Shown here: positions 6,600 to 6,714 of the stretch, piece by piece
How the letters are laid out: every line of letters starts with the position of its first letter
How positions within the stretch are numbered: the first letter of the stretch is position 1
NCBI GenBank assembly: GCA_005877705.1
Contig: VBNY01000205.1
Location: 1-6,714, forward strand
From: Gammaproteobacteria bacterium
Lineage (GTDB): Bacteria; Pseudomonadota; Gammaproteobacteria; Steroidobacterales; Steroidobacteraceae
DNA: 6,714 nucleotides
Direction of reading: 5' to 3'
The notes under the pieces: model-generated
What the model was told of the DNA's origin: nothing
The model's input: only the letters and a program-made list of their open reading frames with translations
Databases searched by the model: none
Made by a program: the position numbers and the translations under genes

Positions 6600-6714
6600 T
6601 TGCGGTGCCTACCGGCGAATGCGGCGGTGATATTCGAGCATGAAGGCCGGCGTGCTGCAATGCGCCGCGCCACACACGGCTTGATCATGGCCTGAAGCGG
6701 CCCTGCGCGGGGGT
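6552..6714 (-). repeat. Right arm of long inverted repeat (kinase 5' end and upstream)
   Basis: Inverted copy of 4775-4937, running to the window edge and perhaps beyond. It holds the first 16 kinase codons and 115 bases upstream. In the kinase frame that upstream part reads PAFMLEYHRRIRR, then the TAG at 6609-6611, then APQ before ATG 6599. No other gene is seen in 6600-6714. Confidence 0.95.

Noticed and set aside
6048..6695. Plus-strand frame of 215 codons opposite the kinase
   Set aside because: It is antisense to the PAS and HisKA_3 domains. It has no recognisable motif and is a composition effect.
4775..6714. Insertion sequence or composite transposon with long terminal inverted repeats
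   Set aside because: There is no transposase, and the arms contain the kinase gene's own coding start rather than element ends. No target-site duplication can be tested because the right edge is cut off.

Overview
The window comes from a GC-rich bacterium. Dense, same-strand genes, an oxygen-dependent HemF and a zinc-type HemB point to an aerobic proteobacterium. The sequence alone does not fix the genus: gene style suggests Gamma- or Betaproteobacteria, while HemF looks more alphaproteobacterial.

Positions 1-4238 hold a compact plus-strand tetrapyrrole operon in the order hemC (3' part only), hemD, hemB, hemE, hemF. Three junctions overlap by 4 bases (GTGA, GTGA, ATGA) and the fourth has a 3-base gap, so the genes are probably co-transcribed and translationally coupled. 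Together they cover every step from 5-aminolevulinate to protoporphyrinogen IX: HemB makes porphobilinogen, HemC hydroxymethylbilane, HemD uroporphyrinogen III, HemE coproporphyrinogen III and HemF protoporphyrinogen IX.

Positions 4239-4774 are poorer in genes. A convergent minus-strand ORF of about 80 codons (4251-4493) has a good ribosome binding site but no recognised family. Beyond it lie a lower-GC stretch, a 13-bp direct repeat with a 22-bp period, and a 17-bp GC palindrome.

Positions 4775-6714 hold a minus-strand two-component pair: a cytoplasmic PAS-type HisKA_3 sensor kinase (5496-6599) overlapping a NarL/LuxR-type response regulator (4912-5505). The pair is flanked by a long inverted repeat, 4775-4937 against 6552-6714 (158 of 163 bases identical), which runs to the window edge and may continue. 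The right arm is the kinase 5' end plus its upstream region. The left arm is a second, inverted copy of that DNA, joined to the 3' end of the regulator gene and cutting off most of its DNA-binding domain. The kinase start codon itself falls inside what looks like the end of an earlier PAS/PAC domain, so both genes look rearranged. This inverted-repeat-bounded module, either decayed or possibly invertible, is the most unusual part of the window.
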